Assembly: GCF_024357955.1 (NCBI RefSeq)
Contig: NZ_JANEYT010000003.1
Coordinates: 62,001-126,000 of the forward strand
Reading direction: 5' to 3'
DNA: 64,000 bases
DNA from: Photobacterium pectinilyticum
Lineage (GTDB): Bacteria; Pseudomonadota; Gammaproteobacteria; Enterobacterales; Vibrionaceae
Positions 48,693 to 59,400 of the stretch are shown here, piece by piece. A program made the translations under genes and the position numbers. The notes beneath the pieces were generated by a model that was not told the origin of the DNA, ran no database searches, and worked only from the letters and a program-made list of their open reading frames with translations. Position 1 is the stretch's first letter. Each line of letters opens with the position of its first letter.

Positions 48693-49217
48693 TTAGTTCA
48701 AACGAGTCAACTTCGGTGTGGGAGAGGCTTTAACTTCAGCTAAATCTCGAATAAATGGCCCGTACTCTTTAACATCTCTAGGTAATGCCTCAAGAGCCTT
48801 ACGGGCTTGCTCTTTGGTATCAAAATTTCCGTATAGCAAGGTATACCACGGAACACCGTTAAGTTGTTTTGTGTTAGTCCATACCGGTTGGTCTGATGGA
48901 AGTTTATTCATGTACGATACGAAGCCTTTATTATGACTTAGCGCCAAGACCTGTATCGAGTAACTGGCCTTAGACAGCTGCAAACCTGAAGCTTTATCCT
49001 CTTCAGCGGCTTTTTTTATGACGTCAGCAACAGTTGCTTGATCTACACTTTCGCTGCTCGAGATTGTATCCTCTTCCAATTTAGCCAAAGTCTCTGACTC
49101 AACTTGCTCCTGAAGATATATTTCTTCTTGGGATGAAGTAATAATCTCAGTATTTTCAGAATCTGAAGCGCACCCAGACATTGCCGTAACTACGGCCAAT
49201 ATGGCTAGTTTTTTCAT
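48693..49217 (-). CDS. SPOR-domain lipoprotein
   Basis: Lipoprotein of about 174 residues: signal and lipobox (LAVVTAMSGC), an acidic Ser/Glu-rich linker, and a C-terminal SPOR domain (ASYSIQVLALSHNKGFVSYMN, then VPWYTLLYGNFDTKEQARKALEAL). SPOR domains bind glycan strands lacking stem peptides and collect at division sites. The start at 49217 begins the signal peptide; the frame is open to 49235. Confidence 0.85.
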   Translation of the reverse strand: MKKLAILAVVTAMSGCASDSENTEIITSSQEEIYLQEQVESETLAKLEEDTISSSESVDQATVADVIKKAAEEDKASGLQLSKASYSIQVLALSHNKGFVSYMNKLPSDQPVWTNTKQLNGVPWYTLLYGNFDTKEQARKALEALPRDVKEYGPFIRDLAEVKASPTPKLTRLN

Positions 49218-49377
49218 TATTTCTCTGCCAAACAAAAAATCTAGTCACATTCTGCCGTCTGAATTTCCACCATTCAAGCCTAAGTTTACGTTAGATCAAA
49301 AACTCTCGGCCCTTCATCACAAGAATTAGAGGTAAAATACTTCTGCATTCTTTCTTTCGTTTCATTGGAGGTCCAAC

Positions 49378-49887
49378 ATGGCCGATCCTCACATTAAGAG
49401 CGACTTGGACAATCTGGATAAATTGACAGTGATCCTATATCGCTCTGCGCTTACGGCCGCAGCAGGAATAATGTCAATTCTCGCTTGGGAACTTGATGTT
49501 GGTACAACGGCACTTGTCATTGCAGCAATTATTGCAACGACTACGGTACATATTTACGATAAACGCTTCCGCTGGTTAATCCTCGGTAGCGCGCTTTTCT
49601 CTGTTATTTGGCTTTTGAGTGGCCTTTGGCAACCATTGGCTCTTGGGGCGGCTTTATTCTCTTTTAGTGCCCTTTCCATAAAAGAGTACTTTTGCTTTCA
49701 ATTAAAGCCTTTATTGCTCACCCCTTTGGCTTTAGCCGGGTATTGGTTTTGTTTGGTCTTCGGCCAACTGCAAATCAGCATCGCGTTCAGTATGACAGGC
49801 GCAATGTTACTGGCTGTTGCCGCATTTTCTAAATGGTGCATGCCAATGCATTACGATATCGGCGATAAATCCAAGTACCAAATATAA
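49378..49887 (+). CDS. Integral membrane protein, DUF2301-like
   Basis: The 169-residue protein has five to six membrane segments (starting ALTAAAGIMSILAWEL) and an N-terminal charged segment (PHIKSDLDNLDKLTVILYR). It resembles the DUF2301 membrane proteins of gamma-proteobacteria in length and start; function unknown. An AGG-rich ribosome site precedes the ATG. Confidence 0.72.
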   Translation: MADPHIKSDLDNLDKLTVILYRSALTAAAGIMSILAWELDVGTTALVIAAIIATTTVHIYDKRFRWLILGSALFSVIWLLSGLWQPLALGAALFSFSALSIKEYFCFQLKPLLLTPLALAGYWFCLVFGQLQISIAFSMTGAMLLAVAAFSKWCMPMHYDIGDKSKYQI

Positions 49888-50050
49888 ACCATTTTCCATC
49901 AGGCTATTCAGGTGGCAATGGACTTGCCACCATCATTCCCTTACCTAATTCATTGATATTAGGCATTGATCACAGCTCCTACACTTTAGTCAGAAACTCG
50001 ATGTTGCTTTAGTTACACTCAGTGAAAATCAATGCGAGAATGAGGGTGAT

Positions 50051-52744
50051 ATGGACGGATTAGACAAACTACTTAAACCTAAGTCAATTGCCGTAATCGG
50101 TGCCTCGGACAACCCAAACCGAGCCGGTAATGTGGTCATACGTAACCTTTTATCAGGCTCTTTCCATGGCCCCATAATGCCAGTCACCCCCAAATACGAT
50201 GCCGTTGCTGGTGTTCTCGCCTACCCTACGATTGAAAGCCTCCCTCGCATACCAGATTTAGCCATCGTTTGTACCAATGCTCATCGCAATGTCGACATTA
50301 TTCGCCAGTTAGGTGAAAAAGGCGTTAAAGTCGCCATTGTGTTGGCTGCGGGGATGGCCAATATTGTAGAAAGTGGACAAACAGAAGAGCAGCGAATGTT
50401 CGATGTTGCTCGGCAGTTCAATATGCGCTTGGTCGGGCCCAATAGCATGGGGCTGATTCTGCCATGGATTAATCTTAACGCATCCTTTTCCCCGATAGCC
50501 GCTAACAAAGGTAACATCGCCTTCATTTCTCAATCAGCGGCAGTATGCACCACTATATTGGACTGGGCTAAAAGCAAAAATGTCGGATTCTCGACTTTCC
50601 TTTCCCTTGGCGATGCCTGTGATATCAATTTCGCCGAGTTATTGGATAACTTATGTCGGGATAGTAAGACCGAAGCGATATTGCTTTATATTGATTCAGT
50701 AAAAGATGCACGACGGTTTATGTCGGCAGCTCGAGCCGCAGCGCGAAACCGACGGATTTTGGTAGTGAAAAGCGGTAGAACGCCCGCAGGCAGTGCCGCA
50801 GCTTTCTTGCATACCGGCTCTCCTGCCGGACTGGATGCCGTCTATGACGCAGCGATTCGACGTTCCGGTATGCTAAGAGTAAACAATACCCATGAACTGT
50901 TCGCTGCCGTTGAAACACTCGCCCACTCAGTCCCATTGCGTGGAGAAAGGCTGGCTATTTTGACTAATGGTGGTGGCCCGGCGATCATGGCGGTTGATGC
51001 ATTGGCCGATCGAGGCGGAAAACTTGCTCAATTAAGTGAAGAGACCACCAGCAAACTCTCGGCTATATTGCCGTCATGTTGGCCAAAGGCAAACCCAATA
51101 GATATCATTGGCGATGCCGATATTAGTCGCTACGAAGAAGCAGTCAAAATTCTCCTTGATAGTGATGACTTTGATGCACTGTTAATCATGCACTCTCCAT
51201 CAGCTATTGCGACAGGCAACAAGACAGCTCGCCGATTGGTTGAAGTGCTCAATGCCCACCCTCGTACCCGAAAATTTAATATATTAACCAACTGGGCAGG
51301 TGAAGATGAGGCCGTTGCCTCTCGTAAAATTTTCACTGAAGCCGGTTATCCCGCATACCGTACCCCAGAAAGTGCCGTGTCAGCTTTCATGCATTTAGTC
51401 GAATACCGACGAAACCAAAAACAGTTAATGGAAACTCCCGTATCATTTGGTGAGACCAAGGCCAACCCAAAGCACGTACATGACGTTGTGAACCACCTTC
51501 TGGCACAAGGTGTCTCTCAATTAGAAACTCACGATGTTAGGCCAGTGTTAGAGTCCTATGGCTTTAATACCCTACCAACCTGGATTGCTGGCGATCCAGC
51601 AGAAGCCGCACATATTGCTAACCAAATAGGCTACCCCGTTGCCGTGAAGTTGCGCTCGCCTGATATTCCCCATAAATCAGAAATTCATGGCGTTCTCCTT
51701 TATTTGCGAACGGCGGAAGAAGTTGCCAATGGCGCGCAAGCGATCCTTGATCGTGTGTCATTGGATTATCCGCATGCAAGGATCGACGGTCTATTGGTCC
51801 AGAGAATGGCAAAACGTGCCGGCGCTCAGGAGCTTAGGTTATCCGTGCACAACGATGATGTCTTTGGTCCTGTCATCTTGTTGGGTGAAGATATGGAAGA
51901 TTGGGACATTCACAAAAATGCCGCTGTGGGCATCCCGCCATTAAATATGGCGCTAGCCCGATATATGGTCATCAATGCGATCAAAACAGGCAAAATTACC
52001 CAGCGTAACTTGCCGGAGAAAATTGATATCCCAGCGCTATGCCGCCTGTTGGTCAAAACGTCTCAGTTGATAATTGATTGTCCAGAAATAGAATCATTCG
52101 ATATCCACCCGCTACTTGCCGCAGGCAATGAAATGACAGTTATTGATGCCTCGATGACTCTGCGCAATTTTATTGGTAACCGCCAAGAACGCCTGGCTAT
52201 TCGGCCTTATCCGAAAGAGCTTGAGGAAAAGGTTGCCTTGAAGAACGGTGAACAGATATTGCTTCGTCCTATCCTGCCAGAGGATGAACCTCAGCATGCC
52301 GAATTTATCGCCAAAGTGTCGATTGAAGATCTGTATAAACGCTTTTTCTCTGACGTAGGAGAATTCAACCATGAAGCGCTAGCAAACTTTACCCAGATAG
52401 ACTACGACCGTGAAATGGCCTTCGTTGCGGTTCAGGAGGTAACAAATAGCCAAGGCCTGGTTGAAGAAACTATTATTGGGGTTACGCGTGCCCTGTCAGA
52501 TCCAGAAAACATTGAAGCCGAGTTTGCCATCCTTGTTCGTTCTGATCTTAAAGGCGTCGGGCTAGGAAGCATTTTAATGAATAAGATCATTCGCTATTGC
52601 CGAGAAGCTAGGATTCAGCGTATTACCGGAATGACCATGCCTTCAAACAGAGGCATGATCATGCTTGCTCAAAAAGTCGGGTTTGAAATCGATATTCAAA
52701 TGGAAGACGGTATTGTTGAAATGTTACTGCCTCTCAAGCAGTAA
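50051..52744 (+). CDS. patZ: Protein lysine acetyltransferase PatZ (NDP-forming acyl-CoA synthetase-like + GNAT)
   Basis: The 897-residue protein has four parts: a CoA-binding domain (IAVIGASDNPNRAGNVVIRN, residues about 14-33), a flavodoxin-like succinyl-CoA ligase domain (LTNGGGPAIMAVDALADRG), an ATP-grasp domain (PVAVKLRSPDIPHKSEIHGV, about 530-550) and a C-terminal GNAT domain (about 715-890; VRSDLKGVGLGSILMNKIIR binds acetyl-CoA). E. coli PatZ (YfiQ) has the same layout and length and acetylates acetyl-CoA synthetase and other enzymes. It is a single gene without its pssA neighbour. Confidence 0.92.
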   Translation: MDGLDKLLKPKSIAVIGASDNPNRAGNVVIRNLLSGSFHGPIMPVTPKYDAVAGVLAYPTIESLPRIPDLAIVCTNAHRNVDIIRQLGEKGVKVAIVLAAGMANIVESGQTEEQRMFDVARQFNMRLVGPNSMGLILPWINLNASFSPIAANKGNIAFISQSAAVCTTILDWAKSKNVGFSTFLSLGDACDINFAELLDNLCRDSKTEAILLYIDSVKDARRFMSAARAAARNRRILVVKSGRTPAGSAAAFLHTGSPAGLDAVYDAAIRRSGMLRVNNTHELFAAVETLAHSVPLRGERLAILTNGGGPAIMAVDALADRGGKLAQLSEETTSKLSAILPSCWPKANPIDIIGDADISRYEEAVKILLDSDDFDALLIMHSPSAIATGNKTARRLVEVLNAHPRTRKFNILTNWAGEDEAVASRKIFTEAGYPAYRTPESAVSAFMHLVEYRRNQKQLMETPVSFGETKANPKHVHDVVNHLLAQGVSQLETHDVRPVLESYGFNTLPTWIAGDPAEAAHIANQIGYPVAVKLRSPDIPHKSEIHGVLLYLRTAEEVANGAQAILDRVSLDYPHARIDGLLVQRMAKRAGAQELRLSVHNDDVFGPVILLGEDMEDWDIHKNAAVGIPPLNMALARYMVINAIKTGKITQRNLPEKIDIPALCRLLVKTSQLIIDCPEIESFDIHPLLAAGNEMTVIDASMTLRNFIGNRQERLAIRPYPKELEEKVALKNGEQILLRPILPEDEPQHAEFIAKVSIEDLYKRFFSDVGEFNHEALANFTQIDYDREMAFVAVQEVTNSQGLVEETIIGVTRALSDPENIEAEFAILVRSDLKGVGLGSILMNKIIRYCREARIQRITGMTMPSNRGMIMLAQKVGFEIDIQMEDGIVEMLLPLKQ

Positions 52745-52766
52745 TCACAGACCGAGTGATGGAAAG

Positions 52767-52796
52767 GTGGCAGCATGACTATGCTGCTGCCACCTC
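52767..52796. terminator. Hairpin shared by patZ and the 3' end of a small gene
   Basis: GGTGGCAGCA pairs with TGCTGCCACC; the right arm also encodes the last codons (Val-Ala-Ala-Ala) of the minus-strand gene at 52779. Confidence 0.75.
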
Positions 52797-52967
52797 TTCT
52801 TCTTTTTCTTCTTTTAGAACGATGGCCGTAGCCAGCAGGTTTTGTGCAAAATCAATGGCAACATCCCAATCTTCATCCTCAATAGCAGATTGAAGATCAG
52901 CTAAGAAGCTTTCCAGGTATGCATTACGATCAAACTCTTCATCAAATGCTGTATTTTCAAATTTCAT
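52779..52967 (-). CDS. Small acidic protein, unknown
   Basis: The 62-residue, very acidic helical protein (FDEEFDRNAYLESFLADLQS; ends KEEKEEEVAAA) has a good ribosome site (AGGAGG) right before the ATG at 52967. No family recognised; likely a small cytoplasmic regulator or chaperone-type protein. Its 3' end lies in a terminator stem shared with patZ. Confidence 0.68.
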   Translation of the reverse strand: MKFENTAFDEEFDRNAYLESFLADLQSAIEDEDWDVAIDFAQNLLATAIVLKEEKEEEVAAA

Positions 52968-53059
52968 ACATCCTCCTAAGTTGAGGGTGCATGATATTAG
53001 TCACAGGATTTTGTGCTTACCTTTATACGCCATTAAATAATTTCGAATAACTAACGTTG

Positions 53060-53956
53060 TTAGTTCCGAGCCTGCTTTTTCCAAAGCGAGGCTATATGTT
53101 GGATACACCAAGATTTTGCTTTCCCCATTCGGCTACGGTTCCAAGCTAGCACCAACTCAAGCTCATTAACGGGATCATCACCAATAACCACCAACTCCCC
53201 CCTTTCAATAGCTTCTTTTACGTAACGATAAGACATGGTCGCAATGCCTAACCCGGCTTTCAACGCTTTTAACTTGTCGTGCATCGACCCCACAGTCAGT
53301 AATGGCTGATCATCAAGAATGTTATAAGTAATAGGCGGTAAATTGCGTGCCGTGTCGGCAACAGCTATGCCTCGATATTGTTTGCGAATGACCGGATCCA
53401 GTGGGTATTTATGCTTGTGAATAGGATGATCGGGGTGCGCTACCCAAATCGTGTCCAAGGTACCTAATGTTTGAATTTTCACTTCGGGAGGTGCGACAGT
53501 TGGCGCTGGAGCAATAAGAATATCAGCTCGATCTTGCGCTAAGGCTTCCCAACAACCCGCCAGTATTTCTTCCTGAAAGCGAACTCGTGTTTTACTTTGC
53601 TGAGCAAGTCCTTCCACCAGCGGGAACAAAGCGTCCACTTTAACCAAGCCATCGTAGGCAATCGTAATATCAAGCTCCCAGCCATGAGCCAATGCGCTGG
53701 CATCAGCGATCATTTCATCTGCCGCCGTCAATAACAGTCGGCCTCTTTCAAGCAGGAGGTGTCCCGCTTTGGTAAACACAGCTTTATGGCCAGAGCGATC
53801 AAAAATCACCAAGTCTAAATCTTGTTCAAGTTTCTGAACCTGATAACTCAAAGATGAAGGTGCCCTGCCAAGCTCTTCCGATGCTGCAGCAAAACTACCT
53901 CGTCGCTCAATAGCATCTAGCACCATCAAAGCCTCAAAAGACAATAGCTTGTTCAC
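53060..53956 (-). CDS. LysR family transcriptional regulator
   Basis: The 298-residue protein has an N-terminal HTH (SFAAASEELGRAPSSLSYQVQ) and an effector domain over 90-290. The start is a GTG at 53956 (GTGAACAAG), directly before the conserved LLSFEALMVLDAIERRG. No adjacent divergent enzyme gene shares its promoter. Target unknown. Confidence 0.86.
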   Translation of the reverse strand: MNKLLSFEALMVLDAIERRGSFAAASEELGRAPSSLSYQVQKLEQDLDLVIFDRSGHKAVFTKAGHLLLERGRLLLTAADEMIADASALAHGWELDITIAYDGLVKVDALFPLVEGLAQQSKTRVRFQEEILAGCWEALAQDRADILIAPAPTVAPPEVKIQTLGTLDTIWVAHPDHPIHKHKYPLDPVIRKQYRGIAVADTARNLPPITYNILDDQPLLTVGSMHDKLKALKAGLGIATMSYRYVKEAIERGELVVIGDDPVNELELVLAWNRSRMGKAKSWCIQHIASLWKKQARN

Positions 53957-54290
53957 CCTTTCTCCTTGTCATATGGCGACGTGAGTTCGAATTCATAACA
54001 CGCCTTATTCACGCTACAGAATAATCATTCAAAATGTTTTGTATATACCCCGTAAAATTTCATACCATTGTGATAACTTAGTCATAAAAGCGACTAAAAT
54101 CGTGCCGATTCAACACCTTGTTTATGCTCAACTTGATCTAAGCCAAACTCTTTCTCTTTACACTGATTTAGATTGTATTTAAAGGCAACATAACAACTAC
54201 TCAACCTATTTGCTTGTTAAAACACTTATCAATAACGGACATCATTATCGCCTATGCCCTGTGGCATAATGAACCTAAAGGAGTTCTCGG
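53957..54290. other. Intergenic region, no gene seen
   Basis: 334 AT-rich bases before the gene at 54291. A TTGATCTAAGCCAA (near 54133) resembles an FNR/anaerobox half-symmetric site, but the second half is poor; nothing else is supported. AAAGGAG (54277-54283) is the ribosome site of the next gene. Confidence 0.45.
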
Positions 54291-54650
54291 ATGGACAAAA
54301 CCTCACAGTCACTAAGCCAAACCCTTTCGTATTTGAAACTATGCTCTTCACAAATAATCTCACACCAACTTTCAGTTTCTTCTCAGGGCTCAGCGAAACA
54401 AGTCAGCGATCTTATCTCTCTCGGCTCTATAGAACTCGACCACGCCAACAAACAAGTCACAGAACTACAAAAAACATTATTCCGAGCGCTACATGCCCTC
54501 GAGGCAGGGCAAACTGACGTTGTACATAACTCACTTATTGAAGGCATTAAGCAGATTAATAATGAGTTAACAGTCCCTAAAAAAAAGTGCTTAACCATAC
54601 ATTCGAAAGCAGATAATGAAGCCTTAAGTGAGCCAACTCTTGCTGGATAA
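54291..54650 (+). CDS. Hypothetical helical protein
   Basis: The 119-residue cytoplasmic, helical protein (KQVTELQKTLFRALHALEAG) is translated from an ATG with GGAG 7 bases upstream. No family recognised. A longer overlapping frame at 54254 lacks a ribosome site and is discarded. It is followed by two hairpins. Confidence 0.65.
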   Translation: MDKTSQSLSQTLSYLKLCSSQIISHQLSVSSQGSAKQVSDLISLGSIELDHANKQVTELQKTLFRALHALEAGQTDVVHNSLIEGIKQINNELTVPKKKCLTIHSKADNEALSEPTLAG

Positions 54651-54761
54651 TTGAATACTATTGCAATGTAACAGATAGCATTAATCTGAATTTTAATAAC
54701 AATAATTAAGGGCTGTATATCCTTATCTCAGAATAAACAGCCCTGCACCATGATGGAATCT

Positions 54762-54798
54762 GCCGGATACCTACGTCCTGTCTGTATCCGGCTCTTTT
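54762..54798 (+). terminator. Intrinsic terminator
   Basis: GCCGGATAC (54762-54770) pairs with GTATCCGGC (54784-54792), T run to 54798. A second hairpin, AGGGCTGT with ACAGCCCT, lies at 54709-54744. Confidence 0.85.
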
Positions 54799-56076
54799 TT
54801 ACATTAACCACTTCCACCAGATAAACACAGCCAAAAAGCCAAACAGATACGTTAACCCTACCCACGAAAGCAACTTCATTTTCTTTGACCATTGCAACGC
54901 CAGCGGTAAGTCGGCTTTTGAAACTAATTGATAGTTAAGCAAGGCAAAGATCGGGGTCGTCATAAAGGCCATTACCATCGCAAAATCAAGCATTGGCATT
55001 AATGCTGAACTAAAGAACAGAATGATCCCCATTGCAGATACAGCCATAAACAACATCCAACCATGATGAAAAGCACGTTGGCCAACAGGCTTTGACTGCA
55101 ATAATGACTGGGCTTCAGCCAACGAACGAGCATAGCCGTCAATCACGGTAATAGTACTACCAAATATGGCAAAGAAAGCCACAACAGCAATAAGGTAGCG
55201 CGACCATTCTCCAATCGTTGACGCATACATACTGACTAATTGATGTGAAAAGCCAATACCCGATGTTTTCAATTCTGTCCCATTACCATGCAACACCAGT
55301 GCGCCAAGAGATAGGAAAACAATCGCAAGAACCGCCGTACCAATATAGCCGACATTGAAGTCAAACAACGCTGACTGTGGCGTGACTTGCTGCTCTTTAC
55401 ACTGGCTCTTAAGCCACAATGACGTTAGACACGAAATTTCAATCGGTGCAGGCATCCACCCCATCATCACCACAATGAAGCCAATAGAAGCGATAGACCA
55501 AGCTGACGGTGCTTCGAAATCAGCAGGAGCCACACTGCCTTTACCTGCAGCAATGACAACAGCCGATAATGTCGCAATAACCAGCACCGTCATAATGATC
55601 TTAGATAAGCTATCTAGCGCCTTATAGTGGCCAGCTATCAATATCGCCAAGCAAGAAGTAACGACAATGCCAGATAGGACTGGTAGTGACAGGCTGAACG
55701 GTAAAAAGTATCCCAGCAAGCTTGCGCTGAAAAGCAATAATGCGGCCGTGTTAACTACGCCAGAGATCAGACTTAATCCGGTAAAGACCCATAAGTACCC
55801 TCTCCCCATACCATCATAACCCTGTACTAGGCTATTCCCTGTTCCCATTGTGTATTGAACGCCAGCTCTAAAAAAAGGATATTTCAAAAGGTTTACCAGC
55901 AAAATCAAAGCAGCAAGCTGCCAACCATATATTGCCCCCGCCTGGGTTGACGCGACTAAGTGCGAGCCACCAACAGCGGCTGTTGCCATCATCACACCAG
56001 GACCTAGTAAGCGAATCAATTTGCTCAATGAGGTTGGCCCGGCGGTAGACGACTGTATTGGAGAGGTTTCTGACAT
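54799..56076 (-). CDS. Divergent NRAMP-family transporter lacking the DPGN motif
   Basis: Protein of about 425 residues with 11-12 membrane segments in NRAMP order: LLGPGVMMATAAVGGSHLVA in segment 1 and VMMGWMPAPIEISCLTSLW in segment 6. In metal-transporting NRAMPs, segment 1 has DPGN and segment 6 has MPH; here they read GGSH and MPAP, so the metal-binding residues are missing. It probably carries another cation (for example Mg2+, as in NRMTs) or another solute. The ATG at 56076 with AGGA 7 bases upstream is preferred to the GTG at 56082. Confidence 0.8.
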   Translation of the reverse strand: MSETSPIQSSTAGPTSLSKLIRLLGPGVMMATAAVGGSHLVASTQAGAIYGWQLAALILLVNLLKYPFFRAGVQYTMGTGNSLVQGYDGMGRGYLWVFTGLSLISGVVNTAALLLFSASLLGYFLPFSLSLPVLSGIVVTSCLAILIAGHYKALDSLSKIIMTVLVIATLSAVVIAAGKGSVAPADFEAPSAWSIASIGFIVVMMGWMPAPIEISCLTSLWLKSQCKEQQVTPQSALFDFNVGYIGTAVLAIVFLSLGALVLHGNGTELKTSGIGFSHQLVSMYASTIGEWSRYLIAVVAFFAIFGSTITVIDGYARSLAEAQSLLQSKPVGQRAFHHGWMLFMAVSAMGIILFFSSALMPMLDFAMVMAFMTTPIFALLNYQLVSKADLPLALQWSKKMKLLSWVGLTYLFGFLAVFIWWKWLM

Positions 56077-56082
56077 AATCAC

Positions 56083-56467
56083 ATCCTGATGATTTTCTTA
56101 TATTTGACCTCACTTTGTCTCAGTTTTGTCACAAACAATCAACCTGTCCCAAACAAGCTATAAGATGATTACACCAACTAATCAGAATAAAGTAGATTTA
56201 TACATCAAAACCATACCCTGAAACTTTCTTGTTATCAGGCAAACCCTTACAAAAAAACAATAAAAAAATCATAGGAATTCAGTAACTTCAAGAAATGACA
56301 AAATTTTATCCTAAGCAGAACGAAAAGCTTAAACGCAGTAGAATAAACCTCAAAATTATTAAGCTAGAAGTGTTTGATTTATACAATATTTATCACAGTT
56401 CCCAGCACAGCGTTTATGCTTATAAAAGTCATAAAACACTTTTGTTAGTTAGAATTTCAATTGCTAT
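56083..56467. other. Divergent promoter region, no gene seen
   Basis: 385 AT-rich bases between the NRAMP-like gene (minus) and ydbH (plus). No open frame with a ribosome site and no clear operator. Confidence 0.55.
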
Positions 56468-59400
56468 ATGAATGACGCTGTAGACAAAAATAACCATCGT
56501 TCGCCATCAAAATCAAGCCGCTACCGGTATGTGCGGGTATTTATCTATGCCATGATCTTGGCCGTCTTCTCCATTGTTTTACTCGCTGTGTTCATCCCCC
56601 CTTGGTTAGCGTCAAAGGGCGTTGAAATCAATGCTATCTCAGGTATTCATATCGGCAAACGTATTCAAATTGACGAACTATCAATTTCAGTCAACAAAAC
56701 AGCTATCACTATCAGGCAATTGTCTCTAGAGCACTTTTCAAATGATCAAAGTGCCATCTCTACCTCATCATGGCGGCTACTGTCACCTCATACCGTAGTT
56801 CGTTTGGCCCCGAGTATACAGAATGCGATTAAACCCCATGGGGTCTCCATTAATGACATTACATTCAACGATATAACATTTAACTTAACAGATTTATCAG
56901 CTCCATATGTTTTTAGCGCACATAGCGAGCAGGCTTCAGTGACAGTAGAAAACACTGTAGGCACGCAGATCCCACAACAGGTTAATGACTTACAGCTTGT
57001 TCTGACCACCGATCCCTTTATTACCTTAACCGGTATTATTGATGCCGCTGAACTAAACATCTTTCTACCACAGGATATCGGGCAAAATACCTACCCCATG
57101 GCGTTCAACAAAGGACACTTTTCGCTCAGCTGGCAACAAGACAAAACACCGTTAGCCGTGCATATAGACAACCTAACTCCGCAATGGCAAACGTTACTTG
57201 ATGATTTTCAGCAGCAAGGTAATGACATTGCCCTGACCGTTGATCTTAACCAACCAACTTCCAGCATGCGATTGCTGGCAGAAGAATTACGCTTTGCCCA
57301 ACCGATAGAGTTACCAGAGTTTTTAGAAAAGCCTGATGACACTCATGAAGGCCTGCACCTTGGCCATGCGATAGCCAATCTAGCCCTGCTGCCTATAAAG
57401 CATTTAAAAGTGAATCATTTCACGTATGGCAACTTGATCATGAATGCCAAGCTAGTGCTGGATACCCCACGGGTTAGGGAGAACAGGCCAGACAAACACG
57501 CAAAGCTGCATTTACAAGGTAAAGCACTCGGCCCTGACGAGCCCTACGACATCAATGTTCTGATCAAGCACCGCTCTCTTGAGGATGCAGACTTTAAAGG
57601 TACGGCTATTGGCCCAAAAGGTAATAAACTTGATTGCAAAGCCGATGTAAGTTTCATTAGCCCTTTACCCAAAGAGTTCCGCTGCGAGGCTAAATTTAAA
57701 CGAACACGCGATCTCACCGATCGGCTCAAGTTATACGATATCCCGAATGCAGAACTCACCAAACCGATTATTATCACAGCCAAACAGACATCCTTATCAT
57801 TCAAGGACAACGCACCGTCTAATTCTGCAGCTAATGATCCCTTTCATTTCCACGATGTCGAACATGCCAGCTACGCCATCGAAGTCGCCTTGCCGGAAAT
57901 GGTCAGTGTGGAACTCAACCGTTTTGCCTTCCAACACGCCGCACTGAGCTCTGATCATTCAAGTGAGACCATCCCTTCCCTTGCATTGCTAGAGCTCAAC
58001 ACAGATGGCGTACTGACTTTTAACACTAATTACCGAAATGGCAATATTGATGTGGGGTTAGATAAAAACAGCGAAGAGCTTCGATTTTACAACCACAGGC
58101 TAGGTTATGACATGCAGTTAACTTTCTCGAAGCTTCAGTGCCTGGTGCCCTTTCTCAGAAACGATAGTACATTACAATGTCATGCGAAAAGTGTCATCAA
58201 TGCACTTATTCCGCAATTATTTCCAGTACCAGAGCTCGCTATGACAAATAGCCAAATCACATCAACCGTGGTAGGCGAATGGACAGACGATCATGTTGAA
58301 TTGACGCTAGTCGATACTCAGCTCAACATCGATAGAATAGTCTTTCAACATACTGGTGAGTGGATTGAAGCTGATGCTGATAAGGTCACCATTGAAGCTA
58401 AACAAATAAATATTGCCCAGGAATTCAGGCAGGACAATATTACCAGGTTATCCATTTCGACCGATGACAAGCACCCTATTACCATAAAAGCCAATAACCT
58501 TGACGCACTAAAACTGATCATTCCAGAAGAAACATCTGACGCTAAAATAGCTGCAATCCGCCAGACTAAAAATAGTAGCCAATTACCGGTACAGCGCTAT
58601 AACGGACAGCTTACATCCGTTTTGTCCAACTTAGCATTCAATATAGAATTGCCGCCAAAGCACCCCATCCTATTCGATGTTAACGCCGGTTATCAAATCC
58701 AGTTATCCTTGAATCAAAATAACCAGCGCCTACCCGGGTTAATGACAGAAGGTGTACTTGATATCACCCCAAGCCGGTCCAGGTTCAAAGGCAGTATTTT
58801 AAACAAGCGCCATACGACATTGTTTGTCTACACCATCGATTACTTACTGCCTCTTAAGCAAGCAAATATTAAGTTACACCGCAATGATATTCCTTTTTCT
58901 AGCAAAAAATCTCTCAAGAAATATTATCTCCCTAAGCTGCCCATAGATCATGACATCACTGCGGGTTCAATAGGCTTTGACGCGAAAATCACAGTAAAAG
59001 GCAATCAATGGTCAGGCCAACTTGGGTTATATACAAGAAACTTAAGCGGCTATATCCATAATATTCATTATGCTGATCTCAACGTATCATTTGCTATCGA
59101 TATGTCCAATCAAGGAATACGCTCGCGTCAGCCTATCAGCTTACATGTCAGTTATTTACATACCGGGATATTACTTGAAAACCTGTATGCCTTGCTTGAG
59201 TTCGATACCCAGCAACCGTTTTACAAGCTGCATAGAGCTAAAGCTTACGTCTTAGGAGGAGACATCAGCCTGCACAATGTAACCAGTCGCTCCTTGTCCG
59301 ATATCCCTCCGGTTCCTATTCGTGTACATGGATTGAAGTTGCCCAAACTCATTGAGGCCATCGAAGCAAAAGATATTGAGATGACAGGGGTTATAGATGG

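Noticed and set aside
54254-54517. Plus-strand frame overlapping the gene at 54291
   Set aside because: No ribosome site, while the 54291 start has a good GGAG at the right distance.
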